Shown here piece by piece: positions 14,976 through 23,097 of a stretch of 23,152 nt of DNA. The DNA comes from Allofournierella sp. (GTDB lineage: Bacteria > Bacillota > Clostridia > Oscillospirales > Ruminococcaceae). The notes beneath the pieces are model-generated. The model was not told the origin of the DNA. It did no database searches and was given only the letters and a program-made list of their open reading frames with translations. Numbering within the stretch: the first letter of the stretch is position 1; the number at the start of each line of letters is the position of its first letter. The position numbers and the translations under genes are program-made. The stretch lies in contig JAHHRU010000018.1 in the NCBI GenBank assembly GCA_020025635.1, forward strand, positions 1 through 23,152. The letters run 5' to 3'.

Positions 14976-16442
14976 TCATTCGTGCCGGATCGCTTCCAAA
15001 GCACTGATCTTGGTTGCCCGAATGGCGGGCCACAGGCCGGAAAGGATGCCCACCAGGGTGGAGAATCCCAATCCCAGCAGCACCAGCCAGGGCGGGATAA
15101 TGGAAATGGTAGCGCCTCCCATTCCGCCCATACCGCCCATGCCGCCCATAATGCCGCTCAGGTCAACGCCTTCGCTGCCAAAGAACGCCATGATGGTGTT
15201 GAGGTTGTTCAGGATGAGCGAGGCTCCGTAACTGAGCGCCACACCGATCACACCGCCCAAAAGGCCGATGGCACCGGCTTCCATCAGGAACATATTGCGG
15301 ATCTTGCTCACCTCGCAGCCCAGCACCTTCATCACGCCGATCTCCTTGGTGCGTTCATAAATGGACATCATCATGGTGTTGGCAATGTTCAGTGCCGCAA
15401 CCAGCAGGGCCACCGCAGCCGTTCCGCCCAGGATCATCTGGCTTTTTGCCACCTGCGCCTGCATTTCCTCACGGATCTGGGTGAGCGAATTGGTCTCGTA
15501 GCCCAGCTCTTTGAGAGTGGCATCCACCGCGGCCACATTGTCCACATTGTCTACCTTGATGATGACATTTTCATAGCCATTGTCTTTCTGGTGGATCTGC
15601 TGGCCGTTTGCGCTGATCATGACCGATCCGCCGCCACTGCCGCCCTTGGCGCCGCTCAGCTTTTTATAAGCCGCTTCCAGCATCTTCAGGTCTTCCACCC
15701 GCATCACAACGCCGCTGTGGGTGAAATAGTTTTTGGTTTCATCCTTTTTTAAGGTGCCCACAACCACCATCTGGAAATCCTGCGTTTTTTCGGTGCCGTT
15801 GCCGGTGTACGCCGTAAGGCGAAGGGTCATTTTGTCATGGCTTGGGTCCACGAACGGGAGCACCGGGTTGCCCTGGGCATCCACGTCGCCCCAATAGCGC
15901 CGGCGCTTGCCGCTGTTTGGGCTTTTGCGGGTATCCTCAAATTCATAGCCCATATATTCGCCCACCAGCACGGGGATCTTCTTTTTGCCCAGGTTGGTGT
16001 CATCGGCAATAAAGGTTCCGTCCAGCAGGGAATATTCCATCGCTTCCAGCGATTTCATATCCACGCCGAACATATTCCAGGCATAGGCGGAATACCGATC
16101 TTTTTTGCCGGCAAAGATCTGGGCGTTCAGGTCGCTTGCCTGATAGATCGGGGTTGCGGCCACCACATGCTCATAGCCACGGATGGTTTCCAGCATTTTA
16201 TCATCCAGCACGGGCACCTCGTTGCTGGATGCGCCCCACTGGTAATTGTAGATCTCGATTTGTGTCAAGTCGCCCCAGCTTTGCAGCATTTCCTCATTGG
16301 CGGCATTGCTGGCAATACCCAAACTGATCATAACGATGATCGCAAAGGTACCAACCACCACACCGATCACAGTCAGGGCTGTGCGGCCCTTGCGCCGGCG
16401 AAGATTATCTGTGCTGAGTCTCAGCAGATCAGATATCTTCAT
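14976..16442 (-). CDS. MacB/FtsX-type ABC transporter permease
   Basis: Membrane subunit of 488 residues with the MacB/FtsX plan: a cytoplasmic N-terminal segment, TM1 (about 21-43), a large extracytoplasmic domain (about 45-333), TM2 (about 336-358) followed by the conserved YERTKEIGVMKVLGC turn, TM3 (about 383-410), and TM4 (about 447-472) ending in WPAIRATKISALEAIRHE. The extracytoplasmic part carries a Gly/Ser loop (264-273). A run of four Met-Gly-Gly units (432-443) sits just before TM4. The second of two ATGs (16440-16442) is chosen because GGAGG is 6 bases upstream; it abuts the first. The start lies inside the preceding gene's last codons, so translation is coupled. No HlyD/MacA adaptor is encoded nearby. 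Such transporters are mechanotransmission or efflux machines; the cargo is unknown. Confidence 0.9.
   Translation of the reverse strand: MKISDLLRLSTDNLRRRKGRTALTVIGVVVGTFAIIVMISLGIASNAANEEMLQSWGDLTQIEIYNYQWGASSNEVPVLDDKMLETIRGYEHVVAATPIYQASDLNAQIFAGKKDRYSAYAWNMFGVDMKSLEAMEYSLLDGTFIADDTNLGKKKIPVLVGEYMGYEFEDTRKSPNSGKRRRYWGDVDAQGNPVLPFVDPSHDKMTLRLTAYTGNGTEKTQDFQMVVVGTLKKDETKNYFTHSGVVMRVEDLKMLEAAYKKLSGAKGGSGGGSVMISANGQQIHQKDNGYENVIIKVDNVDNVAAVDATLKELGYETNSLTQIREEMQAQVAKSQMILGGTAAVALLVAALNIANTMMMSIYERTKEIGVMKVLGCEVSKIRNMFLMEAGAIGLLGGVIGVALSYGASLILNNLNTIMAFFGSEGVDLSGIMGGMGGMGGMGGATISIIPPWLVLLGLGFSTLVGILSGLWPAIRATKISALEAIRHE
15114..15149. repeat. 9-bp tandem repeat coding (Met-Gly-Gly)4 in the permease
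   Basis: Four 9-base units close to CCGCCCATN on the plus strand give the peptide MGGMGGMGGMGG immediately before the last membrane helix. Copy number could vary by slippage without changing frame. Confidence 0.85.
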
Positions 16443-17925
16443 CTTCATCCTCCAGCTGGGCCTGCTTCTTGGCCTTCTTCTTTTTCAGCACGACCACAAC
16501 CGCAGCCACCACGCCGGCCACGCCGGCTGCGATCAGCAGCCAGCCCCACCAGGGCATGCCGGCTCCGGCTTCGCCGTCCACCATTTCATCGGGCATTTCC
16601 GGCAGGTCCATGCCGGGATCCATGGGGGGCATTGCCTCAACCGTGCAGGAGAACTCCTTGGTGAGGGTCTGTGTCTCACCCTTGGAGTCTTCATAGCTGA
16701 GCACGACCTTGCCGTTGATCACGCCGTCGGCAGCGGCCATAACAGCAAAATCAACCGAGTTTTCCGTGCCGGGGGCAATGTTGCCCAGGAACTGGCTCTG
16801 GCCGGGGTTTGCAAGGTTTTCGCCCTGAATCTCGGCAGAGAGGTTGTTGATGGGGCTCTTGCCCTTGTTTACAAAAGTAACCGACAGATAGCCCTCGTCC
16901 CCCATCAGCATGGTGTCGGGAGCTTCCATGTTGGTGATCTCAAAACGCTCCTGCTGGGTGACTGGAATGGAGATGGGGAAGGTGCTGCCTTCGCCGTTTT
17001 TGCTGGAAAGCTGAACGGTGATGGGAACAGAGCCCGGCTCCATGGTTGCATCGGTGATCATTTTGTATTTGATATGGCGGGTTGCGCCGGGAGCCATTTC
17101 GCCCACATAGGTGTTCATGCTGCCGGTTGCAAGGGAAATGTTCTTGGTATCCGGGGGGAAGGTCAGGCCCACCATAACGTCATGCAGATTGGTGTTGCCG
17201 CTGGTAGTGAACAGGGTCAGGTCCAGCTCGAACTCCTTGCCAGCAGGCACACTGGTGCCACCGAAGGTGAAGTCCTTCACCATGATCTTGGGCAGGTTGG
17301 GTTCAGTGGTCGGTGCGGGAGTGGTGGAGGGCTCGGGAGTGGGCCAGCTGTCATCACACATGGAAAGCTCCTGAGTGAGCACCTTCACTTCACGGGGCTG
17401 GTCGTAGAGAAGCTCAAAGGAGAAGGTGGTGCTGCCGCCTGCATATCCCACATTGGGGAAGACCACCGTATAAGTACCATCGGGATTGTGCACAGCAGTC
17501 TGCTGAGAGCCGCGGAACGCATCGGTATTGATGCGGGCAGTGATGTTTGCGCCGTGAGCGTTTGCCCACTCGTCCATGAATGTCACAATGATGTTTGCCT
17601 GCTCGCCGTGGCTGTAATGGCCGCCTTCGTAGCCATCCACCTCATAATAGGTGATGGCCATGCCTTCCGGCTCCGGGGTAGGCTCCGGAGTGGGCTCCGG
17701 AGTGGGCTCCGGTGTGGGGGCAGGCGTGGACTGCTCGGGAGCTGGCGTCTGAGTTGTTTCTGATGCCGCATTCTGTCCGCCGGCATTTTCAGCCGGCTGG
17801 GCGCTCTGGCTTGCAGCGGCATCTGCGGCAGGCTGTTCATCGGCGAACACCGTCATGCTGCCCAGCATGCTCAAAGCAAGCACCAGCGCCAGCAACAGGC
17901 TGATTGATTTCATGGTCTTTTTCAT
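16429..17925 (-). CDS. Secreted, C-terminally anchored CARDB/COG1361-like surface protein
   Basis: Extracellular protein of 498 residues. It has a signal peptide (1-28, hydrophobic core SISLLLALVLALSMLGSM, cleavage after VFA), an Ala/Gln-rich then Pro-Thr-Glu repeat linker (about 30-87), three or more beta-sandwich segments (about 88-185, 212-325, 328-430) whose phrasing (V-x-F-x-NKGKSPINNL, APGTENSVDF) resembles CARDB/COG1361 domains, a Pro/Met stalk, one C-terminal membrane helix (about 458-480), KKKK and an acidic tail EDEDEDI. GAGGAA precedes the ATG by 6 bases. It sits between the ABC ATPase (15 bases upstream) and the permease (overlapping by 14 bases), so it is probably a partner of the transporter, perhaps binding the cargo or the wall. 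No LPXTG motif. Confidence 0.85.
   Translation of the reverse strand: MKKTMKSISLLLALVLALSMLGSMTVFADEQPAADAAASQSAQPAENAGGQNAASETTQTPAPEQSTPAPTPEPTPEPTPEPTPEPEGMAITYYEVDGYEGGHYSHGEQANIIVTFMDEWANAHGANITARINTDAFRGSQQTAVHNPDGTYTVVFPNVGYAGGSTTFSFELLYDQPREVKVLTQELSMCDDSWPTPEPSTTPAPTTEPNLPKIMVKDFTFGGTSVPAGKEFELDLTLFTTSGNTNLHDVMVGLTFPPDTKNISLATGSMNTYVGEMAPGATRHIKYKMITDATMEPGSVPITVQLSSKNGEGSTFPISIPVTQQERFEITNMEAPDTMLMGDEGYLSVTFVNKGKSPINNLSAEIQGENLANPGQSQFLGNIAPGTENSVDFAVMAAADGVINGKVVLSYEDSKGETQTLTKEFSCTVEAMPPMDPGMDLPEMPDEMVDGEAGAGMPWWGWLLIAAGVAGVVAAVVVVLKKKKAKKQAQLEDEDEDI
17669..17716. repeat. 12-bp tandem repeat (4 copies) coding Pro-Thr-Pro-Glu
   Basis: Units close to GGCTCCGGAGTG occur at 17669-17680, 17681-17692, 17693-17704 and 17705-17716; the two middle copies are identical. 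They code the PTPE linker that holds the folded part of the surface protein away from its N-terminus. Confidence 0.88.
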
Positions 17926-17940
17926 TGTCTGTTCCTCACT

Positions 17941-18741
17941 TTAATCATTGATACTGGATGCCGGCACAGTGGTTTTCGGTTCCGGCGGGGCCTTGTTTTC
18001 CGCTTCCAAAATGTCTTTGAACATCTCGGCGCGGTCATGCTGCTTTTGTTCTTCGTCCACCAGCACGTTGCTTTCCACCCGGCCGTCCCGAATGGTGATC
18101 ACACGGTCGGCACAGGTGGCCAGCTCCCGTTCATGGGTGACCATTACGAATGTGATATCGTTCTGCTTTGCGATATCCAGCATCCGGTAAAGCACCTGGC
18201 GGGTCGTGGTGGTATCCAGGTTTCCGGTGGGCTCATCGGCAAACACCACCTCCGGCTTTGCCACAAAGGCGCGGGCAATGCCCACACGCTGCTGCTGGCC
18301 GCCGCTCATTTCGGTAGGGCGGTGGTTGGCACGCTTGCCAAGGCCCATCCGCTTGAGCTCCTCTTTTGCCATGGTCAGCCGTTTTTTGCGGCCGACCCCC
18401 TTGAACATCAGGGGCATCGCCACATTTTCAGCCGCCGTCAGGTTGGGCAGCAGATTGTAGCTTTGAAAAATAAAGCCCAGATGTGCCTGGCGAAATTTTG
18501 CCAGCTGCTTTTCGTTCATTTCGCTGATGGGCTGACCGCTGATATAAACACAGCCTTTGGTGGGCTTTTCAAGCCCGGCAAGCTGGTTGAGCAGGGTGGA
18601 TTTGCCGCTTCCCGAAGGGCCGACAATACAGCAGATCTCCCCTTTTTGAATGTCCAGCTGGATGTCGTTCAGGGCGATCACCTTTTCGTGACCGACCTTA
18701 TACACCTTGCGCAGATGCTCCACATGAATGATCGGAGCCAT
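17941..18741 (-). CDS. ABC transporter ATP-binding protein (LolD/MacB-N type)
   Basis: Cytoplasmic ATPase of 266 residues that powers the downstream permease. Motifs: Walker A GPSGSGKS (41-48), Q-loop Q93, signature MSGGQQQR (145-152), Walker B VVFADEPTGNLD (165-176) and switch H203. The EPTGNLD form and the length of the core are typical of MacB/LolD/FtsE-like ATPases that pair with FtsX-type permeases. A tail of about 45 charged and Pro-rich residues follows the core. The ATG at 18739-18741 follows an AGGTGAGG ribosome site; a longer in-frame extension up to 18963 runs into the preceding gene and is not used. The next gene starts 15 bases after its stop. Confidence 0.95.
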   Translation of the reverse strand: MAPIIHVEHLRKVYKVGHEKVIALNDIQLDIQKGEICCIVGPSGSGKSTLLNQLAGLEKPTKGCVYISGQPISEMNEKQLAKFRQAHLGFIFQSYNLLPNLTAAENVAMPLMFKGVGRKKRLTMAKEELKRMGLGKRANHRPTEMSGGQQQRVGIARAFVAKPEVVFADEPTGNLDTTTTRQVLYRMLDIAKQNDITFVMVTHERELATCADRVITIRDGRVESNVLVDEEQKQHDRAEMFKDILEAENKAPPEPKTTVPASSIND

Positions 18742-18779
18742 TCCCTCACCTCTTTCGGCGGCAGAGCTGCCGCTTATTT

Positions 18780-19574
18780 TTAAAAGATCCCCACAAAGGG
18801 CGCGATCCAGCCGGTTTGGCTGGATTTGAACACCCAGTAATAGAGGATCGCAAACACCTCTCGCATATAGCAGATCGGCACCGATTCCGGCGAAATCGAG
18901 GCCGGTATCGAGCTTACGGCCGTGAAGCCCACCTGTTTTGCATACCCGCGCCCACGGTAGCAATGAAACGCATTGGTCACAACGGCCACCGGCTCATCGG
19001 CATCAATGCCCCGCTCTTTCAAAAGCTGACGGGCGAAAAGGAGATTTTCCTCCGTTGAGGTGCTTTTGCTTTCTGTGATGATGCTTTCCTTGGGTACACC
19101 ATGCTGGTGCAGATACCGGGCCATGGCCACCCCTTCCGGAATGGTTTCATCTCTTCCCTGCCCGCCGGTAACCACGATCAGCACATCTGGGTGCTGATTG
19201 TAATAGTCAAGCGCCGCATTCAGCCTGCGCTGCAAAAGGCCGGAAGGCACATCTTTTTTGAGCCCTGCGCCCAGCACGATCACAGCCTTTTCATTTCCGG
19301 CCGGCTGGTGGGAATACCCGCCCACTGCAACAAACAGCAGCATGAGCACAAAAAAGCCCGCCGCACAGAAAAACGAGATTTTTAAAAAGCGCCCGAACCC
19401 TTTGGCACAAAACCGCTCAATGGGGCGGTAAAACAGCCCGTATCCCCAAAGAGCGGCCGTGATGCCGTAAGCGATCAGGATACCAAAATTGAAATTCGAG
19501 TGCATCCGCACAAGGATGCAGTAAACCAGCGCCAGCACTGCCAGCACCAGCACCGCAGTGATTCGGAGCGGCAT
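18780..19574 (-). CDS. YdcF/SanA-like DUF218 membrane protein
   Basis: Membrane protein of 264 residues. Three N-terminal helices (about 4-23, 29-48, 66-86) are followed by an extracytoplasmic-type DUF218 domain: AVIVLGAGL (97-105), RRLNAALDYY, VVTGGQGRDE (134-143), the segment GVPKESIITESKSTSTEEN (159-177) and VVTNAFHCYRG. Family members are linked to envelope integrity and vancomycin sensitivity (SanA) or lipid-carrier cycling (ElyC), but no activity is proven for this subgroup. The ATG at 19572-19574 has AAGGAAA 7 bases upstream; the GTG further up (19631) lacks a ribosome site. It lies between deoB (104 bases upstream) and the ABC genes (38 bases downstream). Confidence 0.85.
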   Translation of the reverse strand: MPLRITAVLVLAVLALVYCILVRMHSNFNFGILIAYGITAALWGYGLFYRPIERFCAKGFGRFLKISFFCAAGFFVLMLLFVAVGGYSHQPAGNEKAVIVLGAGLKKDVPSGLLQRRLNAALDYYNQHPDVLIVVTGGQGRDETIPEGVAMARYLHQHGVPKESIITESKSTSTEENLLFARQLLKERGIDADEPVAVVTNAFHCYRGRGYAKQVGFTAVSSIPASISPESVPICYMREVFAILYYWVFKSSQTGWIAPFVGIF

Positions 19575-19678
19575 GGATCGATTTCCTTTCAAATGCCCGG
19601 TTCCTCCTGATGTTTCAATCGCTTTTTTCACGTACTAAACGAAACAGGTCCCGGTTATATTTCAAAGCTGTGCATTTT

Positions 19679-20854
19679 TCACCGAAAAATTCGTTTTGCC
19701 AAATTCTCCCCGTCCAGCTGCACCGGAACTTCCAGGTAATCGCAGATGGTGCGGGCAATGGCGCCGAAGCCCAGAACCGTGCCAAGGTTGTTGTCCTTCT
19801 GGACCGGAGCACCCACGGTGAGCATGGGGACATACTCCCGGGTATGATCGGTGGTTTTGGTGTAGCCCGGATCACAGCCGTGGTCGCCGGTGATGATCAG
19901 CACATCTTCCGGGCGCAGCTTTTCCAGCATTTTGCCCAGCGCTTCATCAAACTCAGCAGTGGCGGCCGCATAGCCGGGAATGTTGCGCCGGTGACCGTAG
20001 ATCATATCAAAATCCACCAGGTTGATGAAAGCAAGGCCGTTAAAATCCCGGTCCGCAAGGTCCAGCATGACCTGGATGCCGTTGGTGTTGCCGGTGGTGC
20101 GGATCTTTTCGGTCACGCCTTCCCCGTCGAAAATATCATAGATCTTGCCCACGCCGATCACATCCCGGCCGGCTTCTTTCAGATGGTCCAGCATGGTTTT
20201 CTTGGGCGGCTTCAGGGAATAGTCATGCCGGTTGGAGGTGCGCTTAAAGTCCTCCGGGCAGGTGCCGACAAAGGGGCGGGCGATCACCCGGCCCACGCCG
20301 TGCTCGCCCTTGAGCATATCCCGGGCGATCTGGCAGTATTCATACAGCTCCGGCACCGGCACGATGTCCTCGTGGGCGGCCACCTGGAACACACTGTCAG
20401 CCGAGGTATAAACGATCAAATCGCCGGTGCGCAGATGCTCTTCACCGTAATCCTTCAGCACCTCGGTGCCGGAATAGGGCAGGTTGCACAGCACATGGCG
20501 GCCGGTGCGGCGCTCAAACTCTTCGATCACCTCTGTCGGGAAGCCATTGGGGTAAGTGGGCAGGGCCCGCTCACTTTCCACACCTGCAATTTCCCAGTGG
20601 CCGATGGTGGTATCCTTGCCGTTGCTGGCCTCCTGCAGGCGGGCATAGCTGCCCAGCACCTGCCGGGCCGGCTGGCCGCAGGTCACACCGTCCAGATTGA
20701 ACAGGCCCAGCTTTTGCAGGTTGTCCGCCTTAAAATGTTCATCTTTTGCGATGGATGCCAGGGTATTGGCCCCCACATCACCAAATTTATCTGCGTCCGG
20801 CTCATAGCCCACGCCAAAGCTGTCCAGCACAATCAAAAAAACTCGTTTTGCCAT
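19679..20854 (-). CDS. deoB: Phosphopentomutase
   Basis: Cytoplasmic alkaline-phosphatase-superfamily enzyme that interconverts (deoxy)ribose 1-phosphate and 5-phosphate in nucleoside salvage. The 391-residue length is typical. The metal site and nucleophile motifs are present: VLDSFGVG (9-16, D11), GKDTTIGHWE with the phosphorylated threonine at T82 (equivalent to T85 of the Bacillus cereus enzyme), NLVDFDMIYGHRRN, ITGDHGCDPG and TTDHTREYVP. AAGGAGGT lies 8 bases before the ATG. No nucleoside phosphorylase or deaminase gene is next to it, unlike the usual deo operons. It is the first gene after the deoB promoter, and no terminator separates it from the DUF218 gene. Confidence 0.96.
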   Translation of the reverse strand: MAKRVFLIVLDSFGVGYEPDADKFGDVGANTLASIAKDEHFKADNLQKLGLFNLDGVTCGQPARQVLGSYARLQEASNGKDTTIGHWEIAGVESERALPTYPNGFPTEVIEEFERRTGRHVLCNLPYSGTEVLKDYGEEHLRTGDLIVYTSADSVFQVAAHEDIVPVPELYEYCQIARDMLKGEHGVGRVIARPFVGTCPEDFKRTSNRHDYSLKPPKKTMLDHLKEAGRDVIGVGKIYDIFDGEGVTEKIRTTGNTNGIQVMLDLADRDFNGLAFINLVDFDMIYGHRRNIPGYAAATAEFDEALGKMLEKLRPEDVLIITGDHGCDPGYTKTTDHTREYVPMLTVGAPVQKDNNLGTVLGFGAIARTICDYLEVPVQLDGENLAKRIFR

Positions 20855-20976
20855 TATGGAAAACCTCCTTATGGTTTTATTTTCAGCTTTTTATCTGAAT
20901 GAAATCGCTTTTTGAGGGCCCCTTGTACAGAACAGGATGTTTTGCAGCCGATGCCCTCATCAAGTGATACAGAAAT

Positions 20977-20985
20977 ATTATACCA
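20977..20985 (-). promoter_or_regulatory. Extended -10 promoter of deoB
   Basis: On the minus strand TGGTATAAT gives a perfect -10 (20977-20982) with the TGn extension. There is no good -35 at 17 bases, which extended -10 promoters tolerate. The predicted leader to the deoB ATG is about 115 bases. Confidence 0.75.
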
Positions 20986-21143
20986 TACCGAACGTTTTTT
21001 CGGGAGGTTTTCCCTATGTTTTTCGCTCTGTTTTCAAAAAGTTTTCATTTTGAAAAAATGCACAAACAGCCCCTTCCGTCTTTGTGTATTTTGTAACGCA
21101 TTCGCACGAAAAGAGAAACTTTTTAGAAAAGATCAAAATTCTC

Positions 21144-21172
21144 TGTTTCGATCGGCGGATTTCATGTATAAT
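21144..21172 (+). promoter_or_regulatory. Promoter of pyk
   Basis: TATAAT at 21167-21172 is perfect; the -35 at 17-base spacing is a poor TGTTTC (21144-21149). It lies about 40 bases before the pyk ATG. The weak -35 suggests help from an activator or from AT-rich upstream sequence. Confidence 0.72.
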
Positions 21173-21212
21173 AAGGAATTGAACTACGGTTTTAACAGGA
21201 GGTTTACAAAAT

Positions 21213-22955
21213 ATGCGCAAGACCAAGATCGTTTGCACTCTCGGCCCGTCCACTGATCGGGAAGAGGTTCTCCGCAGTATGATCGAGAGCGGCATGAACG
21301 TTGCCCGCTTTAATTTTTCTCATGGTTCTCACGAAGAGCATAAAAAGCGTCTGGATACCCTGAAGCGGATCCGCACCGAGCTGGATCTGCCGGTGGCTGC
21401 CCTGCTGGATACCAAGGGCCCTGAAATCCGCCTCAAAACCTTTGAGGGCGGCAAGGCTGCCCTGACCGCCGGCCAGGAGTTCACCCTGACCACCCGTGAC
21501 ATCCAGGGCAGCAAGGATATCTGCTCCATCACATACAAAGACCTGCCCGGCGATGTTTCGGTTGGCAGCACCATTCTGCTTGCCGACGGCCTGATCAGCA
21601 TGAAGGTGCTGGAGATCAAGGGCACCGACATTCGCTGCCAGGTGGAAAACGGCGGCCCCATCAGCGACCGCAAGGGCGTGAACGTGCCCGGTGTTTCCCT
21701 GTCCATGCCTTATCTGAGCACCCGTGACAAGGAAGACATTCTGTTCGGCATCGAACAGGATTTTGATTTTGTGGCTGCCAGCTTTACCCGCAGCGCTCAG
21801 GACATCCAGGACATCCGCCGTCTTTTGAACGCTCACGGCTCTCACATGCGCATCATTGCCAAAATCGAAAACCGTGAAGGTGTGGACAACATCGACGAGA
21901 TCCTGGCTGCAGCCGATGCGGTCATGATCGCCCGCGGCGATATGGGCGTTGAGATCGACTTCACCGAGATCCCTGTGATCCAGAAGGAGATCATCTATCA
22001 CAGCTTCTCCAGCGGCAAACCGGTCATCACCGCTACCCAGATGCTGGAAAGCATGATGGAAAACCCCCGCCCCACCCGTGCTGAGATCACCGACGTTGCC
22101 AACGCCATTTATGACGGCACCAGCGCCATCATGCTGAGCGGCGAGACCGCAGCCGGCAAGTATCCCATCGAAGCCGTCCGCACCATGGCTGCCATTGCTG
22201 AGCGCACCGAAAACGACACCAGCTATTTCAGCCGTATGCGCAAGGCCCCGGTGGATCCTCACATGAGCATCGCCGGCGCTACCGCTCACGCTGCCGGCAC
22301 CACCGCTGCCGACATCAAGGCCAATGCCATCATCACCGTCAGCAAGAGCGGCGAGACCGCCCGCCTGGTAAGCAAGGGCCGCCCCTCCACCCCCATCATC
22401 GCCTGTGTGGTGGATGCATCCGTACAGCGGCATCTGTCCCTGTCCTGGGGTGTGACTCCTCTGGTCATGCCTTATGCCCACAACACCGATGAGCTGATCG
22501 ACCTGTCGGTGGAAACCGCCGAAAAGGCAGGCCTGGTAAAGGCCGGTGACCTGGTTGTTGTAACCGCCGGTGTTCCGGTGGGCATCAGCGGCACCACCAA
22601 CATGATCAAGGTGCATCTGGTGGGCGATTCCCTGCTCACCGGCGTAGGCCTGGGCGGCGCCAACACCAAAGGCACTGTTTGCCTTTGCCGCAACAACGAC
22701 GAAGTATACCGCAAGTTTTCCAAAGGCGACGTGCTCGTCGTTCCCTACACCAACAACAAAATGCTGAACGCCATGCGGGATGCAAGCGCGATCATTGTTG
22801 AGGAGGGCGGCATGAACAGCCACGCAGCCATCGTAGGCCTTGCTCTTGGCAAGCCCGTTATCGTTGGTGCTGTGGGTGCCACCCGCATTCTGCAGGATGG
22901 TGCAAACGTATCTGTTGACTGTGCCCGCGGCATTGTTCAGAACCTGCCGGTTTAA
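21213..22955 (+). CDS. pyk: Pyruvate kinase with C-terminal PEP-utiliser domain
   Basis: Glycolytic enzyme converting phosphoenolpyruvate and ADP to pyruvate and ATP. The 580-residue protein is longer than the roughly 475-residue core. The core is complete: CTLGPST (8-14), ARFNFSHG (31-38), DTKGPEIR (66-73), catalytic lysine in IAKIEN (K217), metal ligands E219 and D243 in IARGDMGVEI (239-248), and TATQMLESM (273-281). The allosteric C domain follows (about 350-470). The extra tail (about 475-580) ends with EGGMNSHAAIVGLALGKPVIVG (central His 537), the mobile PEP-utiliser domain seen in Bacillus and clostridial enzymes; the motif lacks the usual T-S-H form and reads N-S-H. AGGAGG lies 10 bases before the ATG. 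It is the only plus-strand gene and is monocistronic, with its own promoter and terminator. Confidence 0.97.
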   Translation: MRKTKIVCTLGPSTDREEVLRSMIESGMNVARFNFSHGSHEEHKKRLDTLKRIRTELDLPVAALLDTKGPEIRLKTFEGGKAALTAGQEFTLTTRDIQGSKDICSITYKDLPGDVSVGSTILLADGLISMKVLEIKGTDIRCQVENGGPISDRKGVNVPGVSLSMPYLSTRDKEDILFGIEQDFDFVAASFTRSAQDIQDIRRLLNAHGSHMRIIAKIENREGVDNIDEILAAADAVMIARGDMGVEIDFTEIPVIQKEIIYHSFSSGKPVITATQMLESMMENPRPTRAEITDVANAIYDGTSAIMLSGETAAGKYPIEAVRTMAAIAERTENDTSYFSRMRKAPVDPHMSIAGATAHAAGTTAADIKANAIITVSKSGETARLVSKGRPSTPIIACVVDASVQRHLSLSWGVTPLVMPYAHNTDELIDLSVETAEKAGLVKAGDLVVVTAGVPVGISGTTNMIKVHLVGDSLLTGVGLGGANTKGTVCLCRNNDEVYRKFSKGDVLVVPYTNNKMLNAMRDASAIIVEEGGMNSHAAIVGLALGKPVIVGAVGATRILQDGANVSVDCARGIVQNLPV

Positions 22956-22984
22956 GGCATTCTCTCCTGTAACCGAATAAAAGC

Positions 22985-23046
22985 AAAAACTCCCCCGCGC
23001 AAAGCTCTGCCCGCAAAAAGGCAGAACGGCGCAGGGGAGTTTTTTC
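22985..23046 (+). terminator. Terminator of pyk
   Basis: AACTCCCC-CGCGC (from about 22988) pairs with GCGC-AGGGGAGTT (ending about 23042), with an inner CTGCC/GGCAG stem, followed by TTTTTTC. It lies about 35 bases after the pyk stop. Confidence 0.88.
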
Positions 23047-23060
23047 ACAAATGCAGCAAA

Positions 23061-23097
23061 CAAAAAGAGAAGTGCAGATGCTGCACTTCTCTTTTTG
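23061..23097 (-). terminator. Terminator of tRNA-Phe
   Basis: A perfect 17-bp inverted repeat (23061-23077 and 23081-23097) around a 3-base loop starts directly after the tRNA CCA on the minus strand and ends in TTTTTG. By symmetry it may also stop pyk read-through from the plus strand. Confidence 0.9.

Larger units (their letters stand above)
20855..21212. other. Divergent deoB-pyk intergenic region (358 bp)
   Basis: AT-richer than the genes around it. It holds the deoB promoter (minus) with a 5' UTR of over 100 bases, and the pyk promoter (plus). Small inverted repeats: TGAGGGC/GCCCTCA inside the deoB leader (about 20912-20918 and 20953-20959), CCGAA/TTCGG (20988-21003) just upstream of the deoB -10, and an AT-rich 9-bp TTTTCAAAA/TTTTGAAAA (21031-21056). 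A 26-codon open frame with a good ribosome site lies at 21016-21096 (+). No recognised riboswitch. Confidence 0.7.

Noticed and set aside
18742..18963. N-terminal extension of the ABC ATPase by 74 residues
   Set aside because: It overlaps the end of the DUF218 gene and precedes a good ribosome site and ATG at 18741; the core of the ATPase begins right there.
20855..20976. Riboswitch in the long deoB leader
   Set aside because: Only a 7-bp TGAGGGC/GCCCTCA pairing is visible; no conserved purine, SAM or other known aptamer core and no terminator stem.
21204..23063. 619-codon minus-strand open frame opposite pyk
   Set aside because: Shadow of pyk, runs through the pyk terminator and has no motif or ribosome site.
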